From: Methylocapsa sp. S129
GTDB lineage: Bacteria; Pseudomonadota; Alphaproteobacteria; Rhizobiales; Beijerinckiaceae
Direction of reading: 5' to 3'
DNA length: 64,000 nucleotides
Assembly (NCBI RefSeq): GCF_009765995.1
Contig: NZ_LMUI01000048.1
Location: 186,001-250,000, forward strand
Shown: piece after piece, positions 1 to 7,410 of the stretch
How the letters are laid out: every line of letters begins with the position of its first letter
Position numbering within the stretch: position 1 is the first letter of the stretch
Program-made: the position numbers and the translations under genes
Notes under the pieces: generated by a model
Databases searched by the model: none
Seen by the model: the letters and a program-made list of their open reading frames with translations, nothing else
What the model was told of the DNA's origin: nothing

Positions 1-1377
1 CGGCAGATCGTACTGCACGGCGGTGGCGAATTCCTGCCCGTTCATCAGGAAGCAGCCGTCGCCCGCAAAAGCGATCACCATCCGCTCCGGCAGCAGCCTC
101 TTGGCCGCCACCGCGGTCGGCACGCCAAAGCCCATCGAGCCCGATGTCGGCGCGATCTGCGAATCAAAACGCCGATAGCGCCAGAAGCGGCCCGGCCATG
201 TCGCATAATTGCCCGCGCCATTGGTGATGATCGCGTCGGGCGCGTAGCTGCGCAGCCAGACCATGATCTCGCCAAGCTGCACGCGGCCGGGAATCGTCGG
301 CGCCTTTTCGGTCCAGGCGACATAATCGGCGCGCGCTTCCTTGGTGCGCGCGCTCCAGGCGATCGCATTGGGCGGCTGCAAACCTTCCAGCGCCGCGCAG
401 AAGGCGGGCGGCGTCGCGACAATGCCAAGGCTCGGATGATAGATGCGCCCGATCTCCTGCGCATCGGCATGCACATGCACGAGCTTCTGGCGCGGCGTCG
501 GAATGGCGAACAACGTGTAGCTCTGCGACGACATTTCCGACATGCGCCCGCCGAGCAGCACGACAAGATCGGCCTCGTCGATGCGCGCCTTCAATTTCGG
601 ATTCGGGCCGATGCCGATTTCCCCGGCGTAATTCTGATGCGCGCCGTCGAACAAGGTCGCGCGGCGGAACGAGGTCGCCATCGGCAGATCGAAACGCTCG
701 GCGAAGCGTTGCAGCGCGGCGCAGGCGCGCTCGCTCCAGCCGCCGCCGCCCAGAATGACGATCGGCCGCTCGGCCGCCCACAGCATTTTCTGCAATTCGG
801 CCATTTGCGTCGGGCCGGGCCAGATCGGCGCCGGCTCGACGCGCGCCGCGTCGACGGCGCCGGCCATATCCGTCAGCACGTCTTCGGGCAAAGCGATGAC
901 GACAGGCCCCGGCCGGCCCTGCATCGCGACATGGAACGCGCGCTGCACGATTTCAGGAATGCGCGCGGCGTCCTCGATCTCGGTGACCCATTTGGCGGTC
1001 GAGCCGAAAAAGGCGCGATAATCCATTTCCTGAAACGCGCCGCGCCCGAGCATGCCGCGCTCCACCTGGCCGATGAACAGGATCATCGGCGTCGAATCGT
1101 GCTCGGCGATATGCACGCCGTGCGCGGCATTGGTCGCGCCGGGGCCGCGCGTCACAAAACAGACGCCCGGCCGCCCGGTCAGCCGGCCCGCCGCGATCGC
1201 CATCATCGCCGCCCCCGCCTCCTGCCGGCAGACGGTCACCTCCAGCGAGGAATCATGCAGCGCATCGAGCACGGCGAGATAGGATTCGCCCGGCACGCAA
1301 AACACATGCTCGACGCCCTGGGCGGCAAGCTGGTCGACAAGTATCTGGCCGCCGGTGCGGGCGTTCGTGTCATGCAT
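1..1377 (-). CDS. Thiamine-pyrophosphate-dependent enzyme, acetolactate synthase large-subunit-like (3' end cut by window)
   Basis: The visible 459 residues give the usual three-domain layout of TPP-dependent decarboxylase/carboligases. The N-terminal pyrimidine-binding domain carries VFCVPGESYL with the activating Glu, the middle domain contains ERPIVILGGGGWS, and the C-terminal domain shows GSMGFGVPTA followed by the metal/TPP-binding FAGDGCFLMN. The frame is open to base 1, so about 80-100 C-terminal residues are missing. I start at the ATG at 1375-1377 because it gives MHDTNARTGGQILVDKL, the normal opening of this family, with a purine-rich stretch upstream. Family members make acetolactate or perform related 2-oxo acid chemistry. 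No small regulatory subunit (IlvN) is visible, so a catabolic or unassigned role is as likely as branched-chain amino acid synthesis. Confidence 0.9.
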   Translation of the reverse strand, partial: MHDTNARTGGQILVDQLAAQGVEHVFCVPGESYLAVLDALHDSSLEVTVCRQEAGAAMMAIAAGRLTGRPGVCFVTRGPGATNAAHGVHIAEHDSTPMILFIGQVERGMLGRGAFQEMDYRAFFGSTAKWVTEIEDAARIPEIVQRAFHVAMQGRPGPVVIALPEDVLTDMAGAVDAARVEPAPIWPGPTQMAELQKMLWAAERPIVILGGGGWSERACAALQRFAERFDLPMATSFRRATLFDGAHQNYAGEIGIGPNPKLKARIDEADLVVLLGGRMSEMSSQSYTLFAIPTPRQKLVHVHADAQEIGRIYHPSLGIVATPPAFCAALEGLQPPNAIAWSARTKEARADYVAWTEKAPTIPGRVQLGEIMVWLRSYAPDAIITNGAGNYATWPGRFWRYRRFDSQIAPTSGSMGFGVPTAVAAKRLLPERMVIAFAGDGCFLMNGQEFATAVQYDLP

Positions 1378-1780
1378 AAGCCTCGGTCTCCCCGCTCCCG
1401 CCAGCGCTGTCCATGGCGGGCAAAACTGGTGTTTCGCAGGTCGCGCGGCGATATTCAACTGGTAACCTGACGAGTGAGGGGCGGGATGCGGAGTCATTTA
1501 ATTCGCGACTATCTAACCGTCATGGCCGGGCTTGTCCCGGCCATCTACGCCGGGCCGTGTGCGCTAACCTTGTAAGTTGTTTGCGACGGCGCGGCGTGGA
1601 TGGCCCCGACAAGCCCGACCAAGAGGTTTGTGCGCTATGAAGAGATAGAACCGCGCTGGCATCGGTTCGGGCGCTGAACCGGGCAGCCACGGCGCAAGGC
1701 CATCCATCCCGGCAAGATGAGTGTCTTGCATGACACGGCTTGAAGCGGGTGCGAACTTCGCCTCGCTAACATTTGAGACT
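1378..1780. repeat. Gene-free stretch with a REP-like palindrome
   Basis: No convincing gene is present here. At 1522-1544 lies a perfect palindrome, ATGGCCGGG-CTTGT-CCCGGCCAT. The same 23 bases recur at 38831-38853, and degenerate half-copies sit near 12433-12460 and 56036-56053. About 30 bases downstream (1573-1605) a second block resembles sequence beside the 38.8-kb copy. It is a dispersed repetitive extragenic palindrome. Whether it ends transcription of either neighbour cannot be decided from sequence, and there is no T-run. Confidence 0.7.
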
Positions 1781-2944
1781 CTAACCCGACCGCTTGCTTT
1801 GGACTAACTTCATCACCGCTCCGCCGATGTGCTGTCCGACCGATGTCGGCAAAGCGTTGCCCAACTGGCGCGTAGCGGCCTTCCAACTTCCGGAAATAAT
1901 GAAATCATCCGGGAATTGCTGCAGACGAGCCATCTCACGAATTGTGAAATACCTCACGCGATTCTGCCTGTCGGCCAGCATGTTTTCGCCTCCCGGCACG
2001 CCATGGTCGCCGGCCTTCAATGCCTTCGCCGGTTCGTCATGGTGACTTCCAGTATGATTGTCATACGCTCGGGCGCCTGGGTGTTGCCAATGACCGGCGA
2101 CCTTTTCCGTCTTCGTCGGTGTTGGTAGATCAGAAATGGCATCGCGCACCGTAAGCCACGGATGCTCGTCCGGCTTCTTATTTCGGGCCACGACGCGCTT
2201 TAACGCTTGCCCTTCGGAAACCGACGCGGGGCCTGACATGCGTCGCACGTGGTGACGCTTCCAATAGTCGCGCGCCACATGTTTCGACCACGCAAGCGCC
2301 TCCTGCGAATGCGTCGCGGCGGGAAAGGACCAATCGTCCCCATATTGCGTAGCCATGCCAATGAAAATGGCCCGGTGCCGCTTTTGAGGCGCGCCATAAT
2401 CCGCGGCGTTAATTGCGCGTGAGATTACTCGATATGCCGCATCCTGGCCGGCGCGGCTCTCCGCATGCTGACGCAGCCGCGTCAAATGACTTTTCCAAGA
2501 CTCACCGTCTCGAAGCTTGGCATCAGGATAGGTAAGTTGAAGCGTGATGTATGCGAGATAACCCGCGAAGGCGGGACGAAACAGTCCTCGGACGTTTTCT
2601 AGGATGAAGGCTTTCGGGCGAATCTCGCGGACGGCGCGGATGGCCTCGGGCCACATGTTCCGGGGATCCCGAGGACCCAAATGCAGTCCACCAATTGAGA
2701 AAGGTTGGCAAGGCGGTCCGCCCGAGAGAAGGTCGATGTTTCCTAATTTACGGAAATCCAGTTCCCGCGTGTCGCATTGAGCGATCGGCCAATCCCGCAC
2801 ATGCGCGATCTGGCGCATCTTGTTCTCGCGCAGCGTCGTTACGGAATCGCTGTCGCGTTCCACAATGATGTCGTGCGCAAATCCGGCGCGCGCGATACCA
2901 AGCGCCAGCCCCCCACAACCAGCGAACAACTCCACGCTACGCAT
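1781..2944 (-). CDS. DNA (cytosine-5-)-methyltransferase
   Basis: This 387-residue C5 DNA methyltransferase has the motifs in canonical order: SAM-binding motif I FAGCGG (7-12), motif IV SGGPPCQPFS with catalytic Cys79, motif VI ENVRG (116-120), motif VIII QKRHRAIFIG (187-196) and the C-terminal RQLGNALPTSVG motif X. The target-recognition region is roughly residues 200-320. The open frame extends further upstream, but the ATG at 2942-2944 yields MRSVELFAGCGG, the expected N-terminus, and it overlaps the end of vsr by 8 bases, implying translational coupling. It should methylate one cytosine in a short site; specificity cannot be read. It looks intact. A solitary Dcm-type role is possible, but the divergent helicase-like gene suggests a defence module. 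Confidence 0.95.
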   Translation of the reverse strand: MRSVELFAGCGGLALGIARAGFAHDIIVERDSDSVTTLRENKMRQIAHVRDWPIAQCDTRELDFRKLGNIDLLSGGPPCQPFSIGGLHLGPRDPRNMWPEAIRAVREIRPKAFILENVRGLFRPAFAGYLAYITLQLTYPDAKLRDGESWKSHLTRLRQHAESRAGQDAAYRVISRAINAADYGAPQKRHRAIFIGMATQYGDDWSFPAATHSQEALAWSKHVARDYWKRHHVRRMSGPASVSEGQALKRVVARNKKPDEHPWLTVRDAISDLPTPTKTEKVAGHWQHPGARAYDNHTGSHHDEPAKALKAGDHGVPGGENMLADRQNRVRYFTIREMARLQQFPDDFIISGSWKAATRQLGNALPTSVGQHIGGAVMKLVQSKRSG

Positions 2945-3344
2945 CGAGAAACTTCCTGATTCTTTGCGCCACTCCTGAGCGGTCACAAAGTTCGCATTCC
3001 CAAACGACCAAGGCGCGCCACCCCACTTGGCGTAGCCCGATGGCAACAGCCTCGTCGCGCAGCACATTGCGCTCGAATTTAGTTTTCCAAAAATCCAGTC
3101 GAGATTTCGGTAACCGTCGCCCCGACGCGCAATCGTGGCGATGCCAAAAGCATCCGTGCAAAAAAATCGCCCGCTTACGCCCGACGAAGGCAATATCTGG
3201 ATTTCCCGTCACGTCCCGACGGTTCTTCCGGTAGTGATACCCGAGCCCCCACACGATTCGCCGAAGCTCTCGCTCGGGTTTCGTGTCGCTAGATTTAACC
3301 CGGCGCATCTGCGCGCTGCGCTCCAACGGCGTGAGCGTATCCAT
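2937..3344 (-). CDS. vsr: Very-short-patch-repair endonuclease Vsr
   Basis: The 135-residue product matches Vsr mismatch endonucleases, which nick 5' of the T in T:G mismatches produced by deamination of 5-methylcytosine. Family residues are present at almost the same numbers as in the E. coli enzyme: the metal-binding Asp in GNPDI (Asp50), the HGCFWHRHDC segment (Cys65, His68, His70, Cys72), and the later Cys117 in VVWEC, which together give the catalytic site and the structural zinc site. I chose the ATG at 3342-3344 (MDTLTPLERSAQM). Its A overlaps the TGA of the upstream RHH gene, and its 3' end overlaps the methyltransferase start. The three genes therefore form a tight operon. In related restriction-like modules Vsr-fold proteins can also act as the nuclease. 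Confidence 0.95.
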   Translation of the reverse strand: MDTLTPLERSAQMRRVKSSDTKPERELRRIVWGLGYHYRKNRRDVTGNPDIAFVGRKRAIFLHGCFWHRHDCASGRRLPKSRLDFWKTKFERNVLRDEAVAIGLRQVGWRALVVWECELCDRSGVAQRIRKFLDA

Positions 3345-3529
3345 CAGCTCGCCCGCGCGCCCGCCGCGTCGCGCGCGCGGGCGAGATATTGCCGCACTGC
3401 CTCTCGAACGATCCACGCCAGACTGCGGTCGGTTGCCGCCGACAGTTTTGCGAGCTCGGCGCGGTCCGTCGCGTCAAGGGTGACTGTCAGCCGGTCGGCG
3501 ATGTTGGGCGTGGCTTTTCGGGCGGGCAA
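3344..3529 (-). CDS. Ribbon-helix-helix (CopG-like) regulator of the vsr-methyltransferase operon
   Basis: The 61-residue protein has a beta-strand LTVTLDA followed by two helices (DRAELAKLSAATD and SLAWIVREAVRQYLAR), the ribbon-helix-helix fold of CopG/Arc-type repressors. It begins at TTG (3527-3529) with AGAAG about seven bases upstream; no in-frame ATG is available. Its TGA and the vsr ATG share one base, so it leads the operon. A 9-bp inverted repeat lies 28 bases upstream of its start, between it and the divergent helicase-like gene, which makes autoregulation and control of the module likely. This parallels controller proteins in restriction-modification systems, but those are usually HTH rather than RHH. 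It could alternatively be an orphan antitoxin. Confidence 0.8.
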   Translation of the reverse strand: MPARKATPNIADRLTVTLDATDRAELAKLSAATDRSLAWIVREAVRQYLARARDAAGARAS

Positions 3530-3556
3530 GGTCGCTTCTCATTTGCAGCGTGACGA

Positions 3557-3590
3557 TGAATCATGATGCGCCACGCGTCAACATGATTCA
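3557..3590. promoter_or_regulatory. Probable operator for the RHH regulator
   Basis: TGAATCATG at 3557-3565 is repeated as its exact reverse complement CATGATTCA at 3582-3590, 16 bases apart. It sits in the only intergenic gap between the RHH-vsr-methyltransferase operon and the divergent SF2 gene, so one protein bound here could control both directions. Assignment to the neighbouring RHH protein is inference from position and symmetry. Confidence 0.6.
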
Positions 3591-3636
3591 TTCCTAACGC
3601 GCAAAAATTGACTTTGTCGTAGAGGTGAATTATTTT

Positions 3637-6060
3637 GTGCGCAATTATTGCGTGTTATGGCGTCCAAAGTTGTTAATTTTGAGGTTGCCGTTGCTCCATA
3701 CTCCCCATCCCAACCATACCGCCGATGTCGATATCCCGGCGCGGGTTAAACAGTACGAAGACCATCTCAGGGATATCGAACGCGCGTTCAACGATTACGC
3801 CCAGGAGCTGGGTCTCGGCGTACGGTTGTCCGCAAGTGGGGCCATCGGGACGATCAAACAAGGCGCTGGCATCGCGCGGGTGATGCGCTTTTGCGACCGC
3901 GTCGATGATTCTGGCGTTCTTCACAATTCGCAGTTGATGACCGCGCTGGCGTGCGTCGGCGAGCTTTTAACCGCTCCGCAAAACAATGGGTTGGTGCTCG
4001 GCGCCATGCAGTCCGGCAAAACGACAACTTCGCTCGCCCTGCAATTTGCCGGCCCAATCGTGCATCAGCTAACCGGTCGATCCCTATATCCGATCTACCT
4101 GATCACCAGCCACACGAGCCAAGAAGACCAAACCAAGATCGAAATCGCCCGTTTCCTGGATTTTTATGGCGAGCTCGCCGTAAAGGTGGACGATCAACAC
4201 CAATGCACGTTGATCGATTACATCAAGGGATTTCGGGTTGATCCTGTCTTCGCATACGCGCCCACGGTCAATACGTATCGCGAGCATGTTCTTAAAAACG
4301 CGCTGCCGGATACTCTTGTCGGCCCACGGCTGGATGATTTTATCCAACGCCGCGTGCGCGGCGAAAGCATTCGGCGGGTCGTTGAAATTTGTCGACGCGC
4401 GAATTCTGCGGGCTTCTCGCCCCTTCTCATTATCGATGAACCGCAGTTCGGCGCGAGCGACAGGCTGGTGAAAGTCGAGGACGGTTTCGAGCGCCGTCCC
4501 TGCGTCTTGTTGCAGATATTCGACCAGATCAAGGAGGCCCTCGGCGCCGATGCCCCCGATCGAGTCTTTATCGGGTTGTCGGCGACGCCTTTTGAGCTAC
4601 ACGACGTGGAAGCGGTCTGGACGGTGCGCCAATTCCTCACATCGTCCTACGTTGGCTATAACTATTTCGGCGGAAGAGTCATTGACGCCGACGTCAACGT
4701 CACGCCGCCGCGGACGTTGCGGTTCGCGGATTTCGGCCAGGAGATTGGGCTCCCTTTTTTAGCGAATGTGTCTCTAGCGGCGTATGATTCCGACAGGACG
4801 GTGTTCAGCCGGTTTGCCGAAAAAATCGGCTACGCGGGCACGCAGGAGCAGTATCGCCAAGATGTCGAAGAGACGCTCAGGGCGGCCATTTTGCATATGG
4901 CTCAAAGCGATTCCACGCGGGGGATGGGCATCTGCATTCGACTGTTCAACAACAATATTCGCTCTCATCGTCTCATCGAGAATCTGCGCCTGCCGAGCGC
5001 CGCGATCGAAGTCATAGAATACTTTGGCTCCGACCACCGTGGGCAAAGCGTAAAGCGCGCTATCCGGCAGCGGAAACATCCAGAACTACCATTCTTGATC
5101 GCCGTCACGAATCGGGCACGCATGGGTGACGCCTTTCCGCGCGAGGTCGAGTGGTTTCTTGAGTTTTCGAACAAGGCGGCGAACTTGAACGCGCTGTTGC
5201 AGGGCTTGCTCGGGCGCGCGTGCGGCTACGGCAAACGATCCACGGTCATCATGTCCGACGAGAACGCGTTGTTGGTCGATGACTACATCCGCTCGGGCGG
5301 TGGCTATATCTACGTTACAAGTCCCCACAGTCTCGTGGTGGGAGCCTACCGTCGCGGCGCGCCGACGAGTCTGATCCGCGTGCGGCGGGATATGGACGAT
5401 CCCCTTTTGGCGACGTTCTTCGAGAGGTTGGATCGCGAGGTGGTCAAGCCGCATATCATGCAGGGCAAGGCTAACTTGTCGACCAAGCGGGATCGCAGTG
5501 GCCTTAGGTATCGGACGGGGCCGATTCTGCGAATCGCCGATGAACTAGGTCTTTTTGATCATCTTGAGAAAAAAGAGGTTCGCGAGCGCCTGTTTCCAAC
5601 CTACCCCGATTTTCGCGTCGCAAGGGCGACCGACGAGGTGATTTACGCGCGTGGCCCCGACCGGCCGTTGCGATACACGTTGAGCGACAGCGGCGACTGC
5701 CGCTTTACCTTTCGCGAATGGAACGCCGGCGCCAATCATGGCGGCGTTCGCAGCCGCGGCTATGGCGGGCGCGACGCCGCCGATCGAGAACGCGCGGGAG
5801 ACACCCTGGAGCCGCAGGTTAACATGCGCAAGTTCGACGCTGCCACGGGCGTTCCGATCGACGACAAACGCATGAACGGCGAGATGGTGGATCGGCGCGA
5901 CCGGCGGCCGGGACATTGGCGGGCCGAGATGGTGACCCTCCCATTAATCGCGCCAGTGCGTGAACTACAAGCTGGACAATTTACATATCCCAATGAGCGC
6001 AGTCCTTACGCAGATCTTCTGTCGGGCGAGGAACGGCAAGCGGCTGGCTTTGACAACTAG
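3637..6060 (+). CDS. SF2 helicase-like ATPase, probable effector of a methyltransferase-linked defence module
   Basis: About 807 residues. Counting from the upstream in-frame GTG at 3625, the Walker A motif LGAMQSGKTTTS lies near 125-136, the DEAD-type Walker B LLIIDEPQFG near 267-276, motif III-like IGLSATPFEL near 316-325, and motifs V/VI VTNRARMGDAFP and QGLLGRACGYGK near 494-537. That order defines an SF2 helicase/translocase. I see no nuclease signature in the 270-residue C-terminal part, which is arginine- and glycine-rich. The start is uncertain: GTG 3637 is 11 bases after AGAGG, GTG 3625 is an alternative, and no in-frame ATG is near. Its divergence from RHH-vsr-methyltransferase suggests it supplies motor activity to that module. 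Similar gene neighbourhoods with Z1-type SF2 helicases are described, but I could not match the Z1 signature. Confidence 0.75.
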   Translation: MRNYCVLWRPKLLILRLPLLHTPHPNHTADVDIPARVKQYEDHLRDIERAFNDYAQELGLGVRLSASGAIGTIKQGAGIARVMRFCDRVDDSGVLHNSQLMTALACVGELLTAPQNNGLVLGAMQSGKTTTSLALQFAGPIVHQLTGRSLYPIYLITSHTSQEDQTKIEIARFLDFYGELAVKVDDQHQCTLIDYIKGFRVDPVFAYAPTVNTYREHVLKNALPDTLVGPRLDDFIQRRVRGESIRRVVEICRRANSAGFSPLLIIDEPQFGASDRLVKVEDGFERRPCVLLQIFDQIKEALGADAPDRVFIGLSATPFELHDVEAVWTVRQFLTSSYVGYNYFGGRVIDADVNVTPPRTLRFADFGQEIGLPFLANVSLAAYDSDRTVFSRFAEKIGYAGTQEQYRQDVEETLRAAILHMAQSDSTRGMGICIRLFNNNIRSHRLIENLRLPSAAIEVIEYFGSDHRGQSVKRAIRQRKHPELPFLIAVTNRARMGDAFPREVEWFLEFSNKAANLNALLQGLLGRACGYGKRSTVIMSDENALLVDDYIRSGGGYIYVTSPHSLVVGAYRRGAPTSLIRVRRDMDDPLLATFFERLDREVVKPHIMQGKANLSTKRDRSGLRYRTGPILRIADELGLFDHLEKKEVRERLFPTYPDFRVARATDEVIYARGPDRPLRYTLSDSGDCRFTFREWNAGANHGGVRSRGYGGRDAADRERAGDTLEPQVNMRKFDAATGVPIDDKRMNGEMVDRRDRRPGHWRAEMVTLPLIAPVRELQAGQFTYPNERSPYADLLSGEERQAAGFDN

Positions 6061-6198
6061 GCTCACGGTGACTGCGCATTTAATTGACAGGCTCCATTTT
6101 TGGAGCAGCCCAAAGCATTGCCAGGGGCTAAATCCACCGTCGCGTAATAACCAACGGATCAAATCGCGCGGCGGTTCCATACCGGTATCGATATTGAG

Positions 6199-6341
6199 CC
6201 ATTGTTCGCATGGAGGCATTTTTTTTCACCCTTGAGGACCTGTCAATGACGCGCAAAGCGCGCCGCCTTCGGCGGTGGCCCGAAGGGCCATCATTGACAG
6301 GTCCTCAAGGGTGAAACACGCTCTGCCATGCGAAACGATGG
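6199..6341. repeat. Long palindromic element, copy A
   Basis: Perfect 26-base arms at 6224-6249 and 6291-6316 enclose a 41-base loop that has its own small hairpins (GCGCAAAGCGC and CCGCCTTCGGCGG). Outside the arms a further ~25 bases on each side are imperfectly complementary (CCATTGTTCGCATGG against the complement of CCATGCGAAACGATGG). Copy C at 37517-37658 has identical architecture, copy B near 7411-7495 lacks its left arm, and copy D at 48257-48347 is a reversed half. It follows the SF2 gene but has no T-run, so it is more than a terminator. Confidence 0.85.
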
Positions 6342-6600
6342 GTCACACCCGACCGTTTCCCGTCACGGCGCCTTCAGTTAACGCACCACGCTTTCGGCGC
6401 GCGCGCCGCGCGGATGAATCGCCGGGCGCGGGAGATTGAATGCGCTGTCATCGGAACACGCGAAATACGGGAACCGGATCGGCGCTAGGGCATGCGACAA
6501 AGCCCCACGCCGTCATTGCGAGCGGAGCGAAGCAATCCAGAGATCGTGCCCTTTGCCCAATTGTTCGCAGCGATCGGGGTGCGGAGTCTCGGTTAGCAAG
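6291..6600 (+). repeat. Direct repeat unit 1 (pairs with 7443-7745)
   Basis: The sequence following the right arm of palindrome copy A recurs almost base for base from 7443. Shared landmarks include GACCGTTTCCCGT, GCTTTCGGCGCGCGCGCCG, GGGAGATTGAATGCGCT, CGGAACACGCGAAATACGGG and then the GAGCGGAGCGAAGCAATCC inverted-repeat arm. The two units are about 1.15 kb apart and bracket two small genes. No coding frame is convincingly conserved between them. The 640 bases from 6061 to 6701 hold only this repeat material. Confidence 0.8.
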
Positions 6601-6668
6601 CGTCACGACATCTGGATTGTTTCTCAAGGCGAATGCGCAGCATTCGTCCGGGCTCCGCTCGCAATGAC
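6511..6668. repeat. Large inverted repeat IR1, with an internal insertion in its right arm
   Basis: The left arm 6511-6548 begins CGTCATTGCGAGCGG; the right arm begins at 6604 and ends at 6668 with CCGCTCGCAATGACG. The right arm is interrupted by about 28 bases that themselves contain GAATGC-GCA-GCATTC, a small hairpin. IR2 (7662-7791) and IR3 (8387-8517) are uninterrupted versions of the same element. Confidence 0.85.
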
Positions 6669-6701
6669 GGCTATTGCCTCACTAACGGAGGCGCCACAGA
6701 T

Positions 6702-6875
6702 ATGAAAGAGGACGACCGAGATTTTGCCCGTGATCCCGCCAGCCTCCTCCCGTTCGCCTGCAAGCTGATGCCGGCCAATCCGCGCGCGGCGCGGCTACCC
6801 GATTCGGAAAAATATCTCGGCGAAAAGGCGTCGGATGGCGAAAAGGCCGAGACCGGCTCGGCTTCCCGAGACTAA
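6702..6875 (+). CDS. Small hydrophilic hypothetical protein
   Basis: A 57-residue charged protein (MKEDDRDFARDPASLLPF...) with GGAG about 11 bases ahead of the ATG. The middle contains LPFACKLMPANPRAARLPDSEKY; the C-terminus is rich in Glu, Lys and Ser. No transmembrane segment or known fold is apparent. It lies between the two direct-repeat units. The steady codon pattern and ribosome-binding site argue that it is expressed, but I do not recognise the family. Confidence 0.45.
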   Translation: MKEDDRDFARDPASLLPFACKLMPANPRAARLPDSEKYLGEKASDGEKAETGSASRD

Positions 6876-6988
6876 GCGCTCCCCTATCCCCCATCGAGCG
6901 TACACGTCAACGCACCCCCGATAACGGGAGCGCGCTGGTGACCAATCGATAGGGGAGAGGCGTGAGGGCCGCTCGGGCGGCCGAGAAC

Positions 6989-7204
6989 TTAGCGGCGTTC
7001 GCCGAGGCCGATGCCGAGAATGCCGGCCTTGCGGCGCAGCGCGCCTACGGTCCGCTTCATCACTTTAGATACTTTAACGACAGGCGTGCGGGCCTTCGAA
7101 TGCGCCTTGAGCGTGCGGAAATCGTCCTTTGTCCACGGTTTGACGACGGGACGCGACACTTTCTTCACAGCCTTCTTGACTGCCTTCTGCGCTACTTTAG
7201 CCAT
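6989..7204 (-). CDS. Small basic protein with a SANT/Myb-like helical motif
   Basis: A 71-residue, strongly basic protein. Residues 1-22 are a Lys/Ala/Val-rich tail resembling histone-like tails. Residues 23-65 read WTKDDFRTLKAHSKARTP, a valine/lysine linker, then MKRTVGALRRKAGILGIGL, the pattern of small alphaproteobacterial proteins with a Myb/SANT-like helix-turn-helix. The start ATG at 7202-7204 has GGAG about nine bases upstream. Nucleic-acid binding is inferred from composition and pattern only. It stands alone between the two direct-repeat units and points back towards the 57-residue gene. Confidence 0.7.
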   Translation of the reverse strand: MAKVAQKAVKKAVKKVSRPVVKPWTKDDFRTLKAHSKARTPVVKVSKVMKRTVGALRRKAGILGIGLGERR

Positions 7205-7371
7205 TCATTGATACTCCGGTTGAATGCAGCGCAATTAATACCTCGTACTCAGAATTGCAAGAGTGGGTACTTTGAGACGCGCAAAGTAGGAGAGTGTGGA
7301 TAACGGATTACTACCCAACGTACGAACGAGAATGGCGCTTTAGAACACCCGTTTGCGCATGGCGGCGTAAA

Positions 7372-7391
7372 GCCCGTCGCTATCGACGGGC
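7372..7391. terminator. Small perfect hairpin
   Basis: GCCCGTCG-CTAT-CGACGGGC, 8-bp stem and 4-base loop, just before the truncated palindrome copy B. There is no T-run, so a role in termination is only possible. Confidence 0.3.
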
Positions 7392-7410
7392 GTCTCTCGA
7401 CGCCCTATGG

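Noticed and set aside
3637-6060. Naming the SF2 gene a Z1-domain protein
   Set aside because: SF2 motifs are clear, but the characteristic Z1 signature was not found by eye. A profile search would decide.
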